Source: Pseudoselenomonas ruminantium (lineage in GTDB: Bacteria > Bacillota > Negativicutes > Selenomonadales > Selenomonadaceae). From it: DNA of 64,000 bases. The notes below the pieces were generated by a model that saw only the letters and a list, made by a program, of their open reading frames with translations, ran no database searches and was not told where the DNA came from. Both the position numbers and the translations under genes were made by a program. Below, in pieces: positions 43,407 to 52,671 of this stretch (the stretch's first letter is position 1; every line of letters starts with the position of its first letter). The stretch lies in NCBI RefSeq assembly GCF_900142515.1, contig NZ_FRBC01000009.1, positions 34,296 to 98,295 of the forward strand, read 5' to 3'.

Positions 43407-44663
43407 ATGACAGGAAATCGTGAAGTTATTACTGGCAGTGATTTTAAACGTATGGTCTCGGGGGCTTACAGTGAGTTCTTGCTGGAGTACGAGGAAATAA
43501 ATCGCATGGAAGGTGCGGGAAGTATGCCCGGCACCCATGTATTGCGGACGATGGGAGCAGCGATCATGCCCCTGAAGGATACCAAGGATGACAGCATTGG
43601 CGGTCTGGCCCGGCGGGTGGCATCCGGTGCGCTTTTTGGTGCGCGGGGCAGTGCTGGTGTCGTGCTGGCGCAGATGTTCCGCGGTTTGGGCAAAGGGCTT
43701 CTGGGCAAGCACAATGCTACGTCCACAGAATTCGGCAAGGCCTTCCAGTATGGCATCCTTTATGCACAACGGGTTATCCCCGAGCAGCCGGAACGGCCGA
43801 TCATTACCCTGGCCAAGGAAGTCGCTAAGGGAGCCTATCATGCAGTGCGGGCCAATAAGCCCATCTCTGAGATCTTGGAGACGGCTATTGCCTGCGGGGA
43901 GAAGGCTTTGGCAAAAATCGGTGAAGAAGATGCGGGTGCACGGATCATGTTTGCGTTCCTGCAGGGCTGCCTGAAGGGACTGGATGGCAATTTCGTCTCG
44001 CCGGCGGTCAGCCTCTCACTGGGCCTGGAGGCACAGCAGGCAGGGCTGCCAGATCCCCGCAATGACGTCGTCCGTCCGTATTGCGTGCGTTTTTCCGTGA
44101 AGAATGTGCAGGTGGATATGAAGGAACTGGAGGCACATTTAAGGGAATTCTCTTCTTTTGCGCTGGTGGAGCGGGCGGCTACTGGTGTGGACGTGCATCT
44201 GCATACTGACCATCCGGGCAAGGTCATCGAACAGGCCATTGGCTGGGGACCGCTCAAGGGAATCCATGTCACCAATATGAGCGAACCGCATAGCCTGTCC
44301 GCCCATGATGCCGTGATGAAGGTTGCACTCCTGGCTGTAGCGGAAAACAAGGTACAGGCCAAGGAATTGCAGGAGCAGGGCGTGCAGATCCTCGTCACGG
44401 GCAGTGAGGCAGAAAGCCCCTCGGTGGCAGAGCTCATCAATGCTGCGCACAGCGATCTGGCTTATGCTTATGTAATGGTGGCCTGGAACCGGGACTTCTG
44501 GCAGGCCTTCCGCCAGGTGAAACGACTGCTGGGTGAGCGTATTGAACTGGTGCTCTGCGAAACGAAACAGCAGCAGGCGGCGGCTATCAAGGCCTTTGAC
44601 GGCAGCCTCACGGCGGTGGAAAATGCTATTGTCATGCGGGAAGCTGTGGAAGAGGCACAATAA
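43407..44663 (+). CDS. Degenerate FakA/YloV-like DAK2-domain protein
   Basis: The 418-residue protein aligns by eye with FakA, the fatty acid kinase ATP-binding subunit. The helix GALFGARGSAGVVLAQMFRG matches the conserved GALMGARGNSGVI region, and the C-terminal part has HLHTDHPGKVIEQAIGWGPL as in FakA (KVHVHTxxPG). The loop that holds the Mg-ATP aspartates, PVPDGDTGTNM, is replaced here by MEGAGSMPGTHV (residues 34-45). The later DSGGKG loop is EDAGAR. It is therefore unlikely to bind Mg-ATP in the usual way. It is divergent from the FtsA-like gene. Confidence 0.75.
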   Translation: MTGNREVITGSDFKRMVSGAYSEFLLEYEEINRMEGAGSMPGTHVLRTMGAAIMPLKDTKDDSIGGLARRVASGALFGARGSAGVVLAQMFRGLGKGLLGKHNATSTEFGKAFQYGILYAQRVIPEQPERPIITLAKEVAKGAYHAVRANKPISEILETAIACGEKALAKIGEEDAGARIMFAFLQGCLKGLDGNFVSPAVSLSLGLEAQQAGLPDPRNDVVRPYCVRFSVKNVQVDMKELEAHLREFSSFALVERAATGVDVHLHTDHPGKVIEQAIGWGPLKGIHVTNMSEPHSLSAHDAVMKVALLAVAENKVQAKELQEQGVQILVTGSEAESPSVAELINAAHSDLAYAYVMVAWNRDFWQAFRQVKRLLGERIELVLCETKQQQAAAIKAFDGSLTAVENAIVMREAVEEAQ

Positions 44664-44676
44664 CATGATACAGTAA

Positions 44677-44736
44677 GAGGCCCGGCGGGCGGTGATGTGT
44701 TTGCAAAAACACTACGGCCTGCCGGGCTTGCTTTTG
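44677..44736. terminator. Bidirectional terminator between converging genes
   Basis: AGGCCCGGCGGGC pairs with GCCTGCCGGGCTT (one mismatch) over a long loop, followed by GCTTTTG. Confidence 0.6.
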
Positions 44737-44769
44737 TCTGTGCAAAACTAACGAATCCTCTCGGATAGT

Positions 44770-45210
44770 TCAGCCGACACTTTTGATCTGATAACGCATC
44801 GGGTGCAGCTCATAGAAATAGCGGTTGCCGACTGCGGAAGTATTTTTCTTTACGGACCAATAGACAACCTGATTCTTGGCGTCCGGTTTGAACACGATGA
44901 TATAGTCGCGCAGCTCATTCGGTGGTACGAAATTTGTCTTGCCGTGGACACTCCGCGCTGAAATGACATGCCCATTGGCCTTATTGACAAAGATCATATG
45001 CCCCTTGGCTGCTTTCCCATGGCTGTCTTTGAACGTAAGGATGAAAGCAGGCATCTTAGCGTAGATAAGCTTCGAATTGTTCGGGCCCTGCACATGGAGA
45101 TGGACCGCATTGGAACCATTGGTATTGCCGCTGGATGAGGTGGACGCAAAACACACCGAGCTCATCATCAGGAGCAAGAATGCGACACATAAGGAAAAAT
45201 ACTTTCTCAT
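44770..45210 (-). CDS. Small secreted protein of unknown function
   Basis: The 146-residue protein has a clear signal peptide (MRKYFSLCVAFLLLMMSSVC, cut probably after FAS), then a Ser/Asn-rich linker and a basic, beta-rich domain (LHVQGPNNSKLIYAKMPAFI, FVPPNELRDYIIVFKPDAKN). No family is recognised. AAGGAGGTAAGTTGT precedes the ATG on the minus strand, giving excellent support for the start. It stands alone between the DAK2 gene and a glycosyltransferase gene. Confidence 0.75.
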   Translation of the reverse strand: MRKYFSLCVAFLLLMMSSVCFASTSSSGNTNGSNAVHLHVQGPNNSKLIYAKMPAFILTFKDSHGKAAKGHMIFVNKANGHVISARSVHGKTNFVPPNELRDYIIVFKPDAKNQVVYWSVKKNTSAVGNRYFYELHPMRYQIKSVG

Positions 45211-45388
45211 ACAACTTACCTCCTTGCCTACAAATCGAAATGATCCTGTGTAATGATATATCGATGAAAATGAGCCACAACTTAAATGTATACAGGAGAT
45301 TTCCGTGCCGATTCCAACCTTTCACCACCATTTCCCGTGTGATAGCACCTTTTATATGCTTTCATCATAGCGCAATAAATGCAAATCG

Positions 45389-46447
45389 TTAATTTCGCAG
45401 CGTCTGTTTCAGCCTTCCTGCCACCATTTCCGGGGTGATGGCTTTCATGCAGGCGTTGGTTTTATATTTGCATTTTGTTTTGAGGCAGCGGCGGCATTCG
45501 TGGGGGCTGATGATGAATTCGTGGCCTGCAGTCAGGGGGCCGTAGACATCGGGCTGGGTGGGACCCCAAAGGGAGAGGGTCCTGCAGCCCACAGCATCGG
45601 CGATATGCAGGGGGCCGGTATCGCAGGATAGGAGCAAATCCGCACTTTTCAGCAGGGCGGCCAGCTCCATGAGGCTGGTTTCGCCGGCAATGGAAAGGCT
45701 GGGACGGTTCATCTGCTTTTGGGCGGTTGTGATGAATCCTGCTTCGCCAGAACTGCCGCAGAAAACAATCTGCACATCTTCCGGCAGGTTGCGCAGGGCC
45801 AGACCGAAGTTTTCCGGTTCCCAGTTCTTGTCCGGCCAGGTGGTGCGCACTGTGACCATCAGGATGGGACGCTGGGGGTCAATGTCATGTTCCTGCCAGA
45901 ATCCGGCCGCAAAACCGTCCAGCTCGGCGGGCAGGTTCAGCGTCAGGCCAGGGGTGAAGTCCTCCAGATGGAAGCCCAGGGGCAGCAGGGCGCTCAGGTA
46001 GCGGCGCACCTTGTGGGGGCTTTCGATATTAGGGGCCATCTCGCTCATGAAGAAGGGATTGCCCTCGTGGCGTTCATGGATGCCGATGCGCCGTCTGGCT
46101 CCCGAAAGTCTGGCCAGGATGCCCGTGAGGAACAGACCCTGAATATCCAGCACCAGATCAAAGTGCCGTGCCTGCAAGAGAGCACGGGCTTTTTTCAGTT
46201 CCCGATAAGCGGCGGGCAGGTCGAAACTGGCAAAGGCTTTGTCCAAAGGCCGTCTGTCCCAGACGAGCAGTTCGTCGATATAGGGATTTTCCTGCAGCAG
46301 GATATCGGCGGGAGGGCTGGCCAGCCAGGTAATGTGGCAGTCCGGCTGTATTTTTTTGAGCTCCCGGGCCACCGGGGTGGCATGGAGCACATCACCAATG
46401 GCTGACAGGCGCAGGATAAGGATTTTCTTGCCGTTTTTATTTTCCAT
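45389..46447 (-). CDS. Glycosyltransferase family 9 (heptosyltransferase-like)
   Basis: The 352-residue enzyme has the GT9 opening ILILRLSAIGDVLHATPVAR, the acidic strand LVLDIQGLFLTGILARLSGA, VTVRTTWPDKNW and the ADP-sugar-binding region LLSCDTGPLHIADAVGCRTL followed by SLWGPTQPDVYGP. A Cys/Lys-rich end (CRRCLKTKCKYKTNACM) is common in this branch. It probably adds heptose or another sugar to the LPS core. The start at 46447 is chosen because the GT9 fold begins right after it. The ribosome site is weak. It is divergent from the SNF2 gene. Confidence 0.87.
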   Translation of the reverse strand: MENKNGKKILILRLSAIGDVLHATPVARELKKIQPDCHITWLASPPADILLQENPYIDELLVWDRRPLDKAFASFDLPAAYRELKKARALLQARHFDLVLDIQGLFLTGILARLSGARRRIGIHERHEGNPFFMSEMAPNIESPHKVRRYLSALLPLGFHLEDFTPGLTLNLPAELDGFAAGFWQEHDIDPQRPILMVTVRTTWPDKNWEPENFGLALRNLPEDVQIVFCGSSGEAGFITTAQKQMNRPSLSIAGETSLMELAALLKSADLLLSCDTGPLHIADAVGCRTLSLWGPTQPDVYGPLTAGHEFIISPHECRRCLKTKCKYKTNACMKAITPEMVAGRLKQTLRN

Positions 46448-46544
46448 AAAGGTTGGTTTTGCCTTTCGTTCATAGTAGAATAAATAAGATAAGCTTAATA
46501 TTAGCACAGGAATAGCAGATTGTCCAAGAGAAAGGGTACGGGCG

Positions 46545-49500
46545 ATGTTAAAAGATATCATGATTCAGTCGGTAGCCAGCAGTGATACGGTGTACCGGCG
46601 GGGGGTAAAATATTACAAAGAATATGCCGTGGAAGATCTGGAGTCTCTGGATGATGCTGGCCGGGAATGGACGGCAACGGTTTACGGCTCTACGGACTAC
46701 CATGTCTATGTGAAGCTGGATAAAAAGCGGGAAGATGTGGCGGATTACAACTGTGACTGTCCGGCAGCCGAGCAGTACCTGGGGGCCTGCAAGCATGTGG
46801 TGGCGGTGCTCAAGGAAATCCAGGAAAAACAGGAAAATGAACATCCGCAGTCAGCCCGGGAAATCCTGCAGAATGTCATCAAGAATATGGGGCTGGACAC
46901 AGCCGGCAATCTGCAGAAAAAAATGAAGCAGGAACAGCAGACCCGGGCGGCGCAGCGCATGTTTGCTGCGTTCCAGCAGGCGGATGAGGAGGAGCAGGAC
47001 GGCCGCCCTGTGGGACAGACGGAATATGCGCATCTGGTGCCCCGGCTGGTCACGGAATCCTATTATGGCAATCATAACAACTGGCTGGAATTCCGCTTTG
47101 GCCTGGATAAGTTATATGTGGTGAAGAATGTCAGCAATTTTCTGGAGGCCATGGAAAAGGGCGCTGAATGGCAGTTGGGAACGAAAAGCACCATCAATCT
47201 AGGGGCGGTGCATTGGGGGGACGAAATATCGGCCAGACTCTATGCTATGCTGCAGAAGTACAATCGCCTGGAGCAGGGATTATTTGCTGCCGGTGCGAGC
47301 AACAGCCGTTACTACTATATGAACACGCATTCGTATCTCTTTGAACAGAAGCAATTCCGCTTGTCACCGGAGGCTTTGGCAGAGTTCCTGGAGTTGATGG
47401 GAGAGTCTTCCTTTGAAGTGCGGATCGATGACGGGGAGTGGGAAACGGTCAGGACAAGAAAGGGCAATCCCCAGTTGGCATTGGCGCTGACTGAAAACCA
47501 TGGCGGCGGCGAATTGAGGGTAATGAAGGCGGATATCGCGGTCTTGAGCACGGATTGCCGCATTACTTATCAGGATGGCGTGATCTACCAGAGCGACAGG
47601 AAATATGCCCGGGGACTGAAGCCGCTGGTGGATGCCTTTGACGGTACCACATCCATCCGAATCAGCAGTCATGATATGGCGGCCTTTTTCGGTCAGGTGC
47701 TGCCCCGCATGGAATTGGCGGCGAAGGTGGATATTGCGCCGGAATTCCTGGAACAGTATGTAGTGCACCCGCTGGCGGCAGAACTCTATATCGATTACGA
47801 GGGGGACGGCATTGCCGTGCGTCCCCGCTTTGCCTATGGAGATGCGGTGTTCAATCCGCTGGTGGAACGGGAACCGCCTTTGCGGGGCGGGCGGAAATTG
47901 GTGCGGGACGAGCGCAGCGAGCAGGAACTCATCACCCGGCTCACCCATTATGGTTTTCAGCCCAAGCGAGATCAGCTGGTGCAGAAGGATGAGGAAAAGA
48001 GCTATGAGTTCCTGACGGAGGAACTGCCTTTCCTGCCAGACTGGGTGGAAGTGTTCTATTCCGATGCCTTTGCCAATCGCCCGGTGCGGCCCATGCCCAA
48101 GGTCACGGCGGGCGTCAGTGTCAATGATATGGATCTGTTGGAGGTCACATTCAATGCCAAGGATCTGGATTTCAACGAATTGATGGATATCCTGGATTCT
48201 TACCGGCAGAAACGCAAGTATCACCGTTTGAAGGACAAGAGTTTCATCACTTTAGGCGAGCAGCAGATGCAGGCCATTGCCGACTTTGTGGACAATACGG
48301 GCATTGGCAAAAGCAAGGCTGAGGGCATGAAGGTGGAACTGCCCATGAATCAGGCGTTGTATCTGGATGAATTGGCCCGGGCCGATGAGAACCTGCGGCT
48401 GGAGCGCAGCCGCCAGTTCCGGGCCATCGTGCGGGATATCCGTCACCCTGAGGATGGCGAGACCGAAGTGCCTGCGAGCCTGAAAAATATTTTGCGTGAT
48501 TATCAGGTGACTGGCTTCAACTGGCTGTCCAATCTGGCCAGTTATCATCTGGGCGGCATCCTGGCCGACGATATGGGGCTGGGCAAGACCTTGCAGGTCA
48601 TCGCCTTCCTGCTGTCCAAACAGGACTATCAGCAGCCGCCATCTTTGGTGGTGGCACCGACTTCGTTGATGTATAACTGGCTGGACGAAATCGAACGTTT
48701 TGCGCCGGAACTCAAGGCCTGCGCTGTGGCTGGCACCAAGGCCGAGCGGGAAAAGATCCTGGCGGAAGCCGATGCCAGTTATGATGTGCTCATCACGACG
48801 TACAATATGATGAAGCGGGATATCGATATGTATGAGAAACGCAAGTTCCGCTACGCATTCCTGGACGAGGCACAGCATATCAAGAACCCCGCAACCCAGA
48901 ATGCCCGGGCTGTGAAGCGGCTCAAGACCAGCGGTTACTTTGCCTTGACGGGTACGCCGATCGAAAATACCCTGACGGAACTCTGGTCGATCTTTGATTT
49001 TTTGATGCCGGGGTATCTGCTGAGCCACAAGAAATTCAAGGAGCATTACGAAACGCCCATTGTACGGGAGCAGGATTCGCGCAGCCTCACGGATCTGAAG
49101 CGGCATGTGATGCCCTTCATCCTGCGGCGCATGAAGAAGGATGTGCTGACCGAGCTGCCCGACAAGGTGGAGCGCAAGATGGTAAGCTCCATGACGCCCA
49201 AGCAGGAGAAAGTCTATCAGGGCTGGTTCCTCAAAAGTCAGAAGGAATTTGCCCAGCAGTTGGCCTCCGGTGAGGACAGCCGCATCAAGATACTGGCCAT
49301 CCTCACCCGCCTGCGGCAGATTGCCTGTGACCCGGCCATGTTCCTCGAAGGCTATACTGGCGGTTCTGGCAAGCTGGACCAGCTGGAGGAAATCGTGGGC
49401 GAGGCCGTGGATGGCGGTCACCGTATCCTGATTTTCTCACAGTTCACCACCATGCTGGGGCATATCGGCGAGCGGCTGAAACAGCAGGGCATCGGCTATT

Positions 49501-49877
49501 ATTATCTGGACGGCTCTACGCCATCCCTGGAGCGCATCCGTCTGGTCAAGGCCTTCAATGAGGGGGCCACGCCAGTGTTCCTGATTTCCCTGAAGGCGGG
49601 GGGCACAGGACTGAACCTCACGGGGGCGGATATGGTCATTCATTTCGACCCCTGGTGGAACCCCGCTGTGGAGGATCAGGCCACAGACCGCGCTTATCGT
49701 CTGGGCCAGAAGAACAATGTGCAGGTTATCCGCATGCTGGCCAAGGGCACGGTGGAGGAAAAGATCTACGAGCTCCAGCAGAAGAAAAAATCCCTGATCG
49801 ATCAGATGATCCAGCCCGGAGAAAATTTCCTGTCCAAGCTGACGGATGAAGAGATAAGAGAGTTGTTTCAGAAATAA
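46545..49877 (+). CDS. SNF2-family DNA helicase with SWIM zinc finger
   Basis: The 1110-residue protein begins with a SWIM zinc finger (CDCPAAEQYLGACKHVVAVL, Cys-x-Cys ... Cys-x-His, about residues 66-85). A large family-specific region follows (about 100-620). The SNF2 ATPase has a Walker A DDMGLGKT near residue 675, DEAQHIKN for motif II and LTGTPIENTLTELWSIFDFL. The helicase C domain has SLKAGGTGLNLTGADMVIHF and DQATDRAYRLGQ. This is the standard Firmicute SNF2 layout, and its cellular target is unknown. The next gene starts three bases after its stop. Confidence 0.93.
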   Translation: MLKDIMIQSVASSDTVYRRGVKYYKEYAVEDLESLDDAGREWTATVYGSTDYHVYVKLDKKREDVADYNCDCPAAEQYLGACKHVVAVLKEIQEKQENEHPQSAREILQNVIKNMGLDTAGNLQKKMKQEQQTRAAQRMFAAFQQADEEEQDGRPVGQTEYAHLVPRLVTESYYGNHNNWLEFRFGLDKLYVVKNVSNFLEAMEKGAEWQLGTKSTINLGAVHWGDEISARLYAMLQKYNRLEQGLFAAGASNSRYYYMNTHSYLFEQKQFRLSPEALAEFLELMGESSFEVRIDDGEWETVRTRKGNPQLALALTENHGGGELRVMKADIAVLSTDCRITYQDGVIYQSDRKYARGLKPLVDAFDGTTSIRISSHDMAAFFGQVLPRMELAAKVDIAPEFLEQYVVHPLAAELYIDYEGDGIAVRPRFAYGDAVFNPLVEREPPLRGGRKLVRDERSEQELITRLTHYGFQPKRDQLVQKDEEKSYEFLTEELPFLPDWVEVFYSDAFANRPVRPMPKVTAGVSVNDMDLLEVTFNAKDLDFNELMDILDSYRQKRKYHRLKDKSFITLGEQQMQAIADFVDNTGIGKSKAEGMKVELPMNQALYLDELARADENLRLERSRQFRAIVRDIRHPEDGETEVPASLKNILRDYQVTGFNWLSNLASYHLGGILADDMGLGKTLQVIAFLLSKQDYQQPPSLVVAPTSLMYNWLDEIERFAPELKACAVAGTKAEREKILAEADASYDVLITTYNMMKRDIDMYEKRKFRYAFLDEAQHIKNPATQNARAVKRLKTSGYFALTGTPIENTLTELWSIFDFLMPGYLLSHKKFKEHYETPIVREQDSRSLTDLKRHVMPFILRRMKKDVLTELPDKVERKMVSSMTPKQEKVYQGWFLKSQKEFAQQLASGEDSRIKILAILTRLRQIACDPAMFLEGYTGGSGKLDQLEEIVGEAVDGGHRILIFSQFTTMLGHIGERLKQQGIGYYYLDGSTPSLERIRLVKAFNEGATPVFLISLKAGGTGLNLTGADMVIHFDPWWNPAVEDQATDRAYRLGQKNNVQVIRMLAKGTVEEKIYELQQKKKSLIDQMIQPGENFLSKLTDEEIRELFQK

Positions 49878-49879
49878 GG

Positions 49880-50911
49880 TTGCTTCGTGGCGTTTGCGGC
49901 GGAGCTATCGTCAGCCCGGAAGGGCTGCCGTTGGCGCAGGTGTTGACTTTTGTGGTCATCGGTGTGGGCGTTGCTGTGCTCATGGGATTTTTCGTGGCGG
50001 CAGCTTGTGCCTATATGGCCGGTTTGGTTGGTACGTCTTCGAGCCCGATTTCCGGTATCGGTATTCTGGGCGTTATTGTGGATTCGCTGGTCATGTATGC
50101 CCTGTGCAACAGTTTTGGCATTTTTTCCTTGCCGGGCGGCGAAAAATTTGCTACGGCTACGGCGATTTTCACCACGTCCATCATCATGGCGATTGCCTGC
50201 ATTTCCAACGATAATATGCAGGACTTGAAGACCGGTTACATGGTCGGAGCTACGCCGTGGCGTCAGCAGGTTGCGCTGCTGATTGGCTGTGTGGTCGGTG
50301 CGCTCGTCATCGCGCCGGTACTGAATCTTCTTTATGAAGCTTATGGCTTCCCCGGTGCCCTGCCTCGTCCGGACATGGATCCGAGTCAGGCATTGGCAGC
50401 ACCGCAAGCGGCGCTTATGACCACGATTGCCACGGGGATATTCTCCAGCCAGTTAGCTTGGGAATATATCTTCATGGGCATGGGGTTGGGCGTGGTGCTC
50501 GTGCTGGTTGATCAGCTGCTCAAGCGCTCCACGAAAAATCTGTGCCTGCCGCCCCTGGCTGTAGGCATGGGCATCTACCTGCCGCCTTCTGTGCAGACCC
50601 CGCTGGTTATCGGCGCTGTCCTGGGCTATTTCCTCAATAAGAAATTGCGCAAAAATGGCGGCGAACAGGGGGAAGCGGATGGAAAGCGCCGGGGTACGCT
50701 CTTTGCCTCTGGCCTGATTGTGGGTGAATCCATCATTGGTGTGCTGCTGGCTGGTGTGATTGTCCTTTCCGTCAGCAGTGGCGGCAGTGACAGCCCGCTG
50801 GCCCTCGTGAACAAGGATTTTGCTGATACGGCCGAATGGCTGGGCCTCATCGTGTTCGTAGCAACGCTGGGCATTTTCAGCAAGGTTGTGCTGGGGAAAA
50901 ACAAGAAATAA
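49880..50911 (+). pseudogene. OPT-family oligopeptide transporter, 5'-truncated
   Basis: The 343-residue frame opens at a TTG right after the SNF2 stop and matches only the C-terminal half of OPT transporters. Visible are LAQVLTFVVIGVGVAVLMGF, AYMAGLVGTSSSPISGIGIL, NDNMQDLKTGYMVGATPWRQ, LPPLAVGMGIYLPPSVQTPL and GLIVGESIIGVLLA. Full proteins have about 600-680 residues and twelve or more helices, so roughly the first 300 residues are missing. No ribosome site precedes it. A deletion or rearrangement joined it to the SNF2 gene. The remaining frame is intact, so the event may be recent. Confidence 0.8.
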
Positions 50912-50928
50912 TTTATGATACGCAAATA

Positions 50929-50961
50929 AGATCAGTGGAGTAATCTGCTGGTCTTTTTTTG
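50929..50961 (+). terminator. Terminator after the OPT remnant
   Basis: AGATCAG pairs with CTGGTCT (one G-T pair) and is followed by a run of T. Confidence 0.7.
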
Positions 50962-50965
50962 TTAT

Positions 50966-50991
50966 TAAGTATTCTGCTGTTTTACCGATAG
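50966..50991 (+). promoter_or_regulatory. Sigma-28-like promoter of the orphan gene at 51029
   Basis: TAAGTATT at 50966-50973, ten bases, then ACCGATAG at 50984-50991. This is similar to the sigma-28 pattern TAAAGTTT, eleven bases, GCCGATAA, and it lies 38 bases before the start. Confidence 0.4.
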
Positions 50992-51028
50992 TATGAATAG
51001 AGATATTTTTGGCGAGGAGGGAGAAGAA

Positions 51029-51994
51029 ATGGCAATGATTGCCCGTGTGGCAGAGGATAAGCGGAATCTATTGCAGACGGAAACCGTCTGGCAGAGGATG
51101 CAGAAGGATAACTCTTTGAAAAAAGAAAAGGAAGACACCGTCATCGGCAAGGCGGCGGAGGTTTATATCAGCAAAGAAGGGCGCAAGCTCAGTGAGGATG
51201 CACTTGACCCTTTGAAAAGCCTGTCACAGACGGATTTCATGACAGATGCGGAAAAGCAGCTGTCCAAATTATGGCAGGAGGATAAAGACAAGGCCGAGTA
51301 TAAGAAGCAGGCAGCGGAGATTGAAGAACGTCTGGCCAAAGATTCCGGACTGACGGATAAAGAGCGGGCGGATTTACAGGCGCAGGCAGATGAACTCCGG
51401 GAAAAAGGCAAGACTTTGGATGATAAGCTTTATGAGCTTTATGATAAAAAACATGGCATCGAAAAAGAGATTGAAGAAAACGGCGGTAAATACACAGGGG
51501 GAGATATCACTGGCCTGCAAAGGCAGATTGAACGGCTTAATCTGGAGATTCATAATGCTGGTGTGGACATAACGCGTAAGGGGGCGCTGGAAGATTACCT
51601 GACCCAGCAGGCATTGAAGGAACGGGCAGATCTATCTGTCGCTGCCAATAAGGCAAAGATCCGCAATGGAGAATTGGAGTTGCGGGATAGTGAAGCTTCG
51701 GTGACGAACCGCACTGCCGAACAGATACAGGCGCAGGCCGATGAAAATGGCAAACGCCAGCCGGCAGCGGCAGATGTGGTGCAGGAAGCTGTGGAAGAGG
51801 GCAAGGTCCGGGCGGAGAAAGCTGAAGATGAAACTGAAAAACTTGCTGACCGTGGCCGGGATGATGCTCTGAAAATGCAAAGCCATATGGCACAGGTGGC
51901 GGATAGCGCGGCCAATGCCGAAATAGATGAGGATATCATCAATCATATGAAGGAGTTCAAGAAGATATCTATAGATGATGCGTTGGAACGCTGA
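51029..51994 (+). CDS. Orphan coiled-coil protein with FlgM-like N-terminal motif (unknown function)
   Basis: The 321-residue protein starts at ATG 51029, seven bases after GAGGAGGGA. An earlier in-frame ATG at 50993 lies inside the promoter leader. No known domain is found. It is very hydrophilic, rich in E, K and D, and predicted by eye to be mostly coiled coil (KQAAEIEERLAKDSGL, LQAQADELREKGKTLDDKLY). At residues 43-53 it has AEVYISKEGRK (V45, I47, S48), the same place and pattern as in the orphan proteins at 9817 and 26011. It has its own terminator. Confidence 0.75.
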   Translation: MAMIARVAEDKRNLLQTETVWQRMQKDNSLKKEKEDTVIGKAAEVYISKEGRKLSEDALDPLKSLSQTDFMTDAEKQLSKLWQEDKDKAEYKKQAAEIEERLAKDSGLTDKERADLQAQADELREKGKTLDDKLYELYDKKHGIEKEIEENGGKYTGGDITGLQRQIERLNLEIHNAGVDITRKGALEDYLTQQALKERADLSVAANKAKIRNGELELRDSEASVTNRTAEQIQAQADENGKRQPAAADVVQEAVEEGKVRAEKAEDETEKLADRGRDDALKMQSHMAQVADSAANAEIDEDIINHMKEFKKISIDDALER

Positions 51995-52044
51995 GCATCT
52001 TCAGCAAAATTGGATCAGGTCAAAAATGAATAGGTGTTGTAAAG

Positions 52045-52093
52045 CAGCTCTTTGCAGATTGGTATGATGAATAAACTGTAAAGAGCTGTTTTT
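52045..52093 (+). terminator. Terminator before the rnf operon
   Basis: CAGCTCTTTGCAG pairs with CTGTAAAGAGCTG (one mismatch) across a loop of about 18 bases, followed by TTTTT. Confidence 0.8.
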
Positions 52094-52150
52094 GTATGAT
52101 AGTTAATTGTCTTTAATAGTAAAAAAATAAAAAAAATAAAAAACAGGATT

Positions 52151-52180
52151 TTGACTTTATGAAATCGAATAGTATATATT
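52151..52180 (+). promoter_or_regulatory. Promoter of the rseC-rnf operon
   Basis: TTGACT at 52151-52156, 18 bases, TATATT at 52175-52180, 25 bases before the rseC-like start. Confidence 0.65.
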
Positions 52181-52204
52181 GTGTCCCTTGTGGAGGTGAT
52201 GGAG

Positions 52205-52630
52205 ATGAAGCAGGAACAAGGTATTGTGTTGGAAACAGAGGGAAGCACGGCCAAGGTCCGAGTGGGACGTCATGAGGAATGCGGCTCCTGCGGGGCCTGC
52301 GGCGGTGCCCAGCGGGTGGTGGTGGAAGCTGCCAATCCCGTGGAAGCCAAGGTCGGGGACAAGGTGCTCTTCGAATTCCGGGAGGAGAATGTACTGACCG
52401 GAGCCTTCGTGGTTTTTATCCTGCCGCTGATTTTCGGCGCAGTAGGGGCGGTAATCGGCCACTTTACAGCACCGCTTTTGGATGAGAGCGGCAGCCTTCC
52501 CTATGTGTTGGGAGCGCTGATCTTCTTCTTGATTGCCTTGGTCATAGTGAAGCGATTTGACCGAAAGGCGGCGAAAAATCAGGCATTAAAACCGGTGATT
52601 GTCGAGATTTTGGACAAGCATCAGTCTTGA
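52205..52630 (+). CDS. RseC-like (SoxR-reducing system) protein
   Basis: The 141-residue protein has an N-terminal Cys-rich motif (ECGSCGACGG, about residues 24-33) in a small soluble part with EQGIVLETEGSTAKVRVGRH. Two membrane helices follow (about 65-85 and 95-117). This matches RseC/RsxC-associated proteins. In other bacteria RseC-family genes occur with rnf/rsx operons and the proteins may help assemble or reduce the complex. ATG 52205 has GGAGGTGAT at the right distance. It is the first gene of the rnf transcript. Confidence 0.85.
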   Translation: MKQEQGIVLETEGSTAKVRVGRHEECGSCGACGGAQRVVVEAANPVEAKVGDKVLFEFREENVLTGAFVVFILPLIFGAVGAVIGHFTAPLLDESGSLPYVLGALIFFLIALVIVKRFDRKAAKNQALKPVIVEILDKHQS

Positions 52631-52671
52631 TACATATGATGTTTTTTAGGAGAGCTATAAGAGGTGATTGT

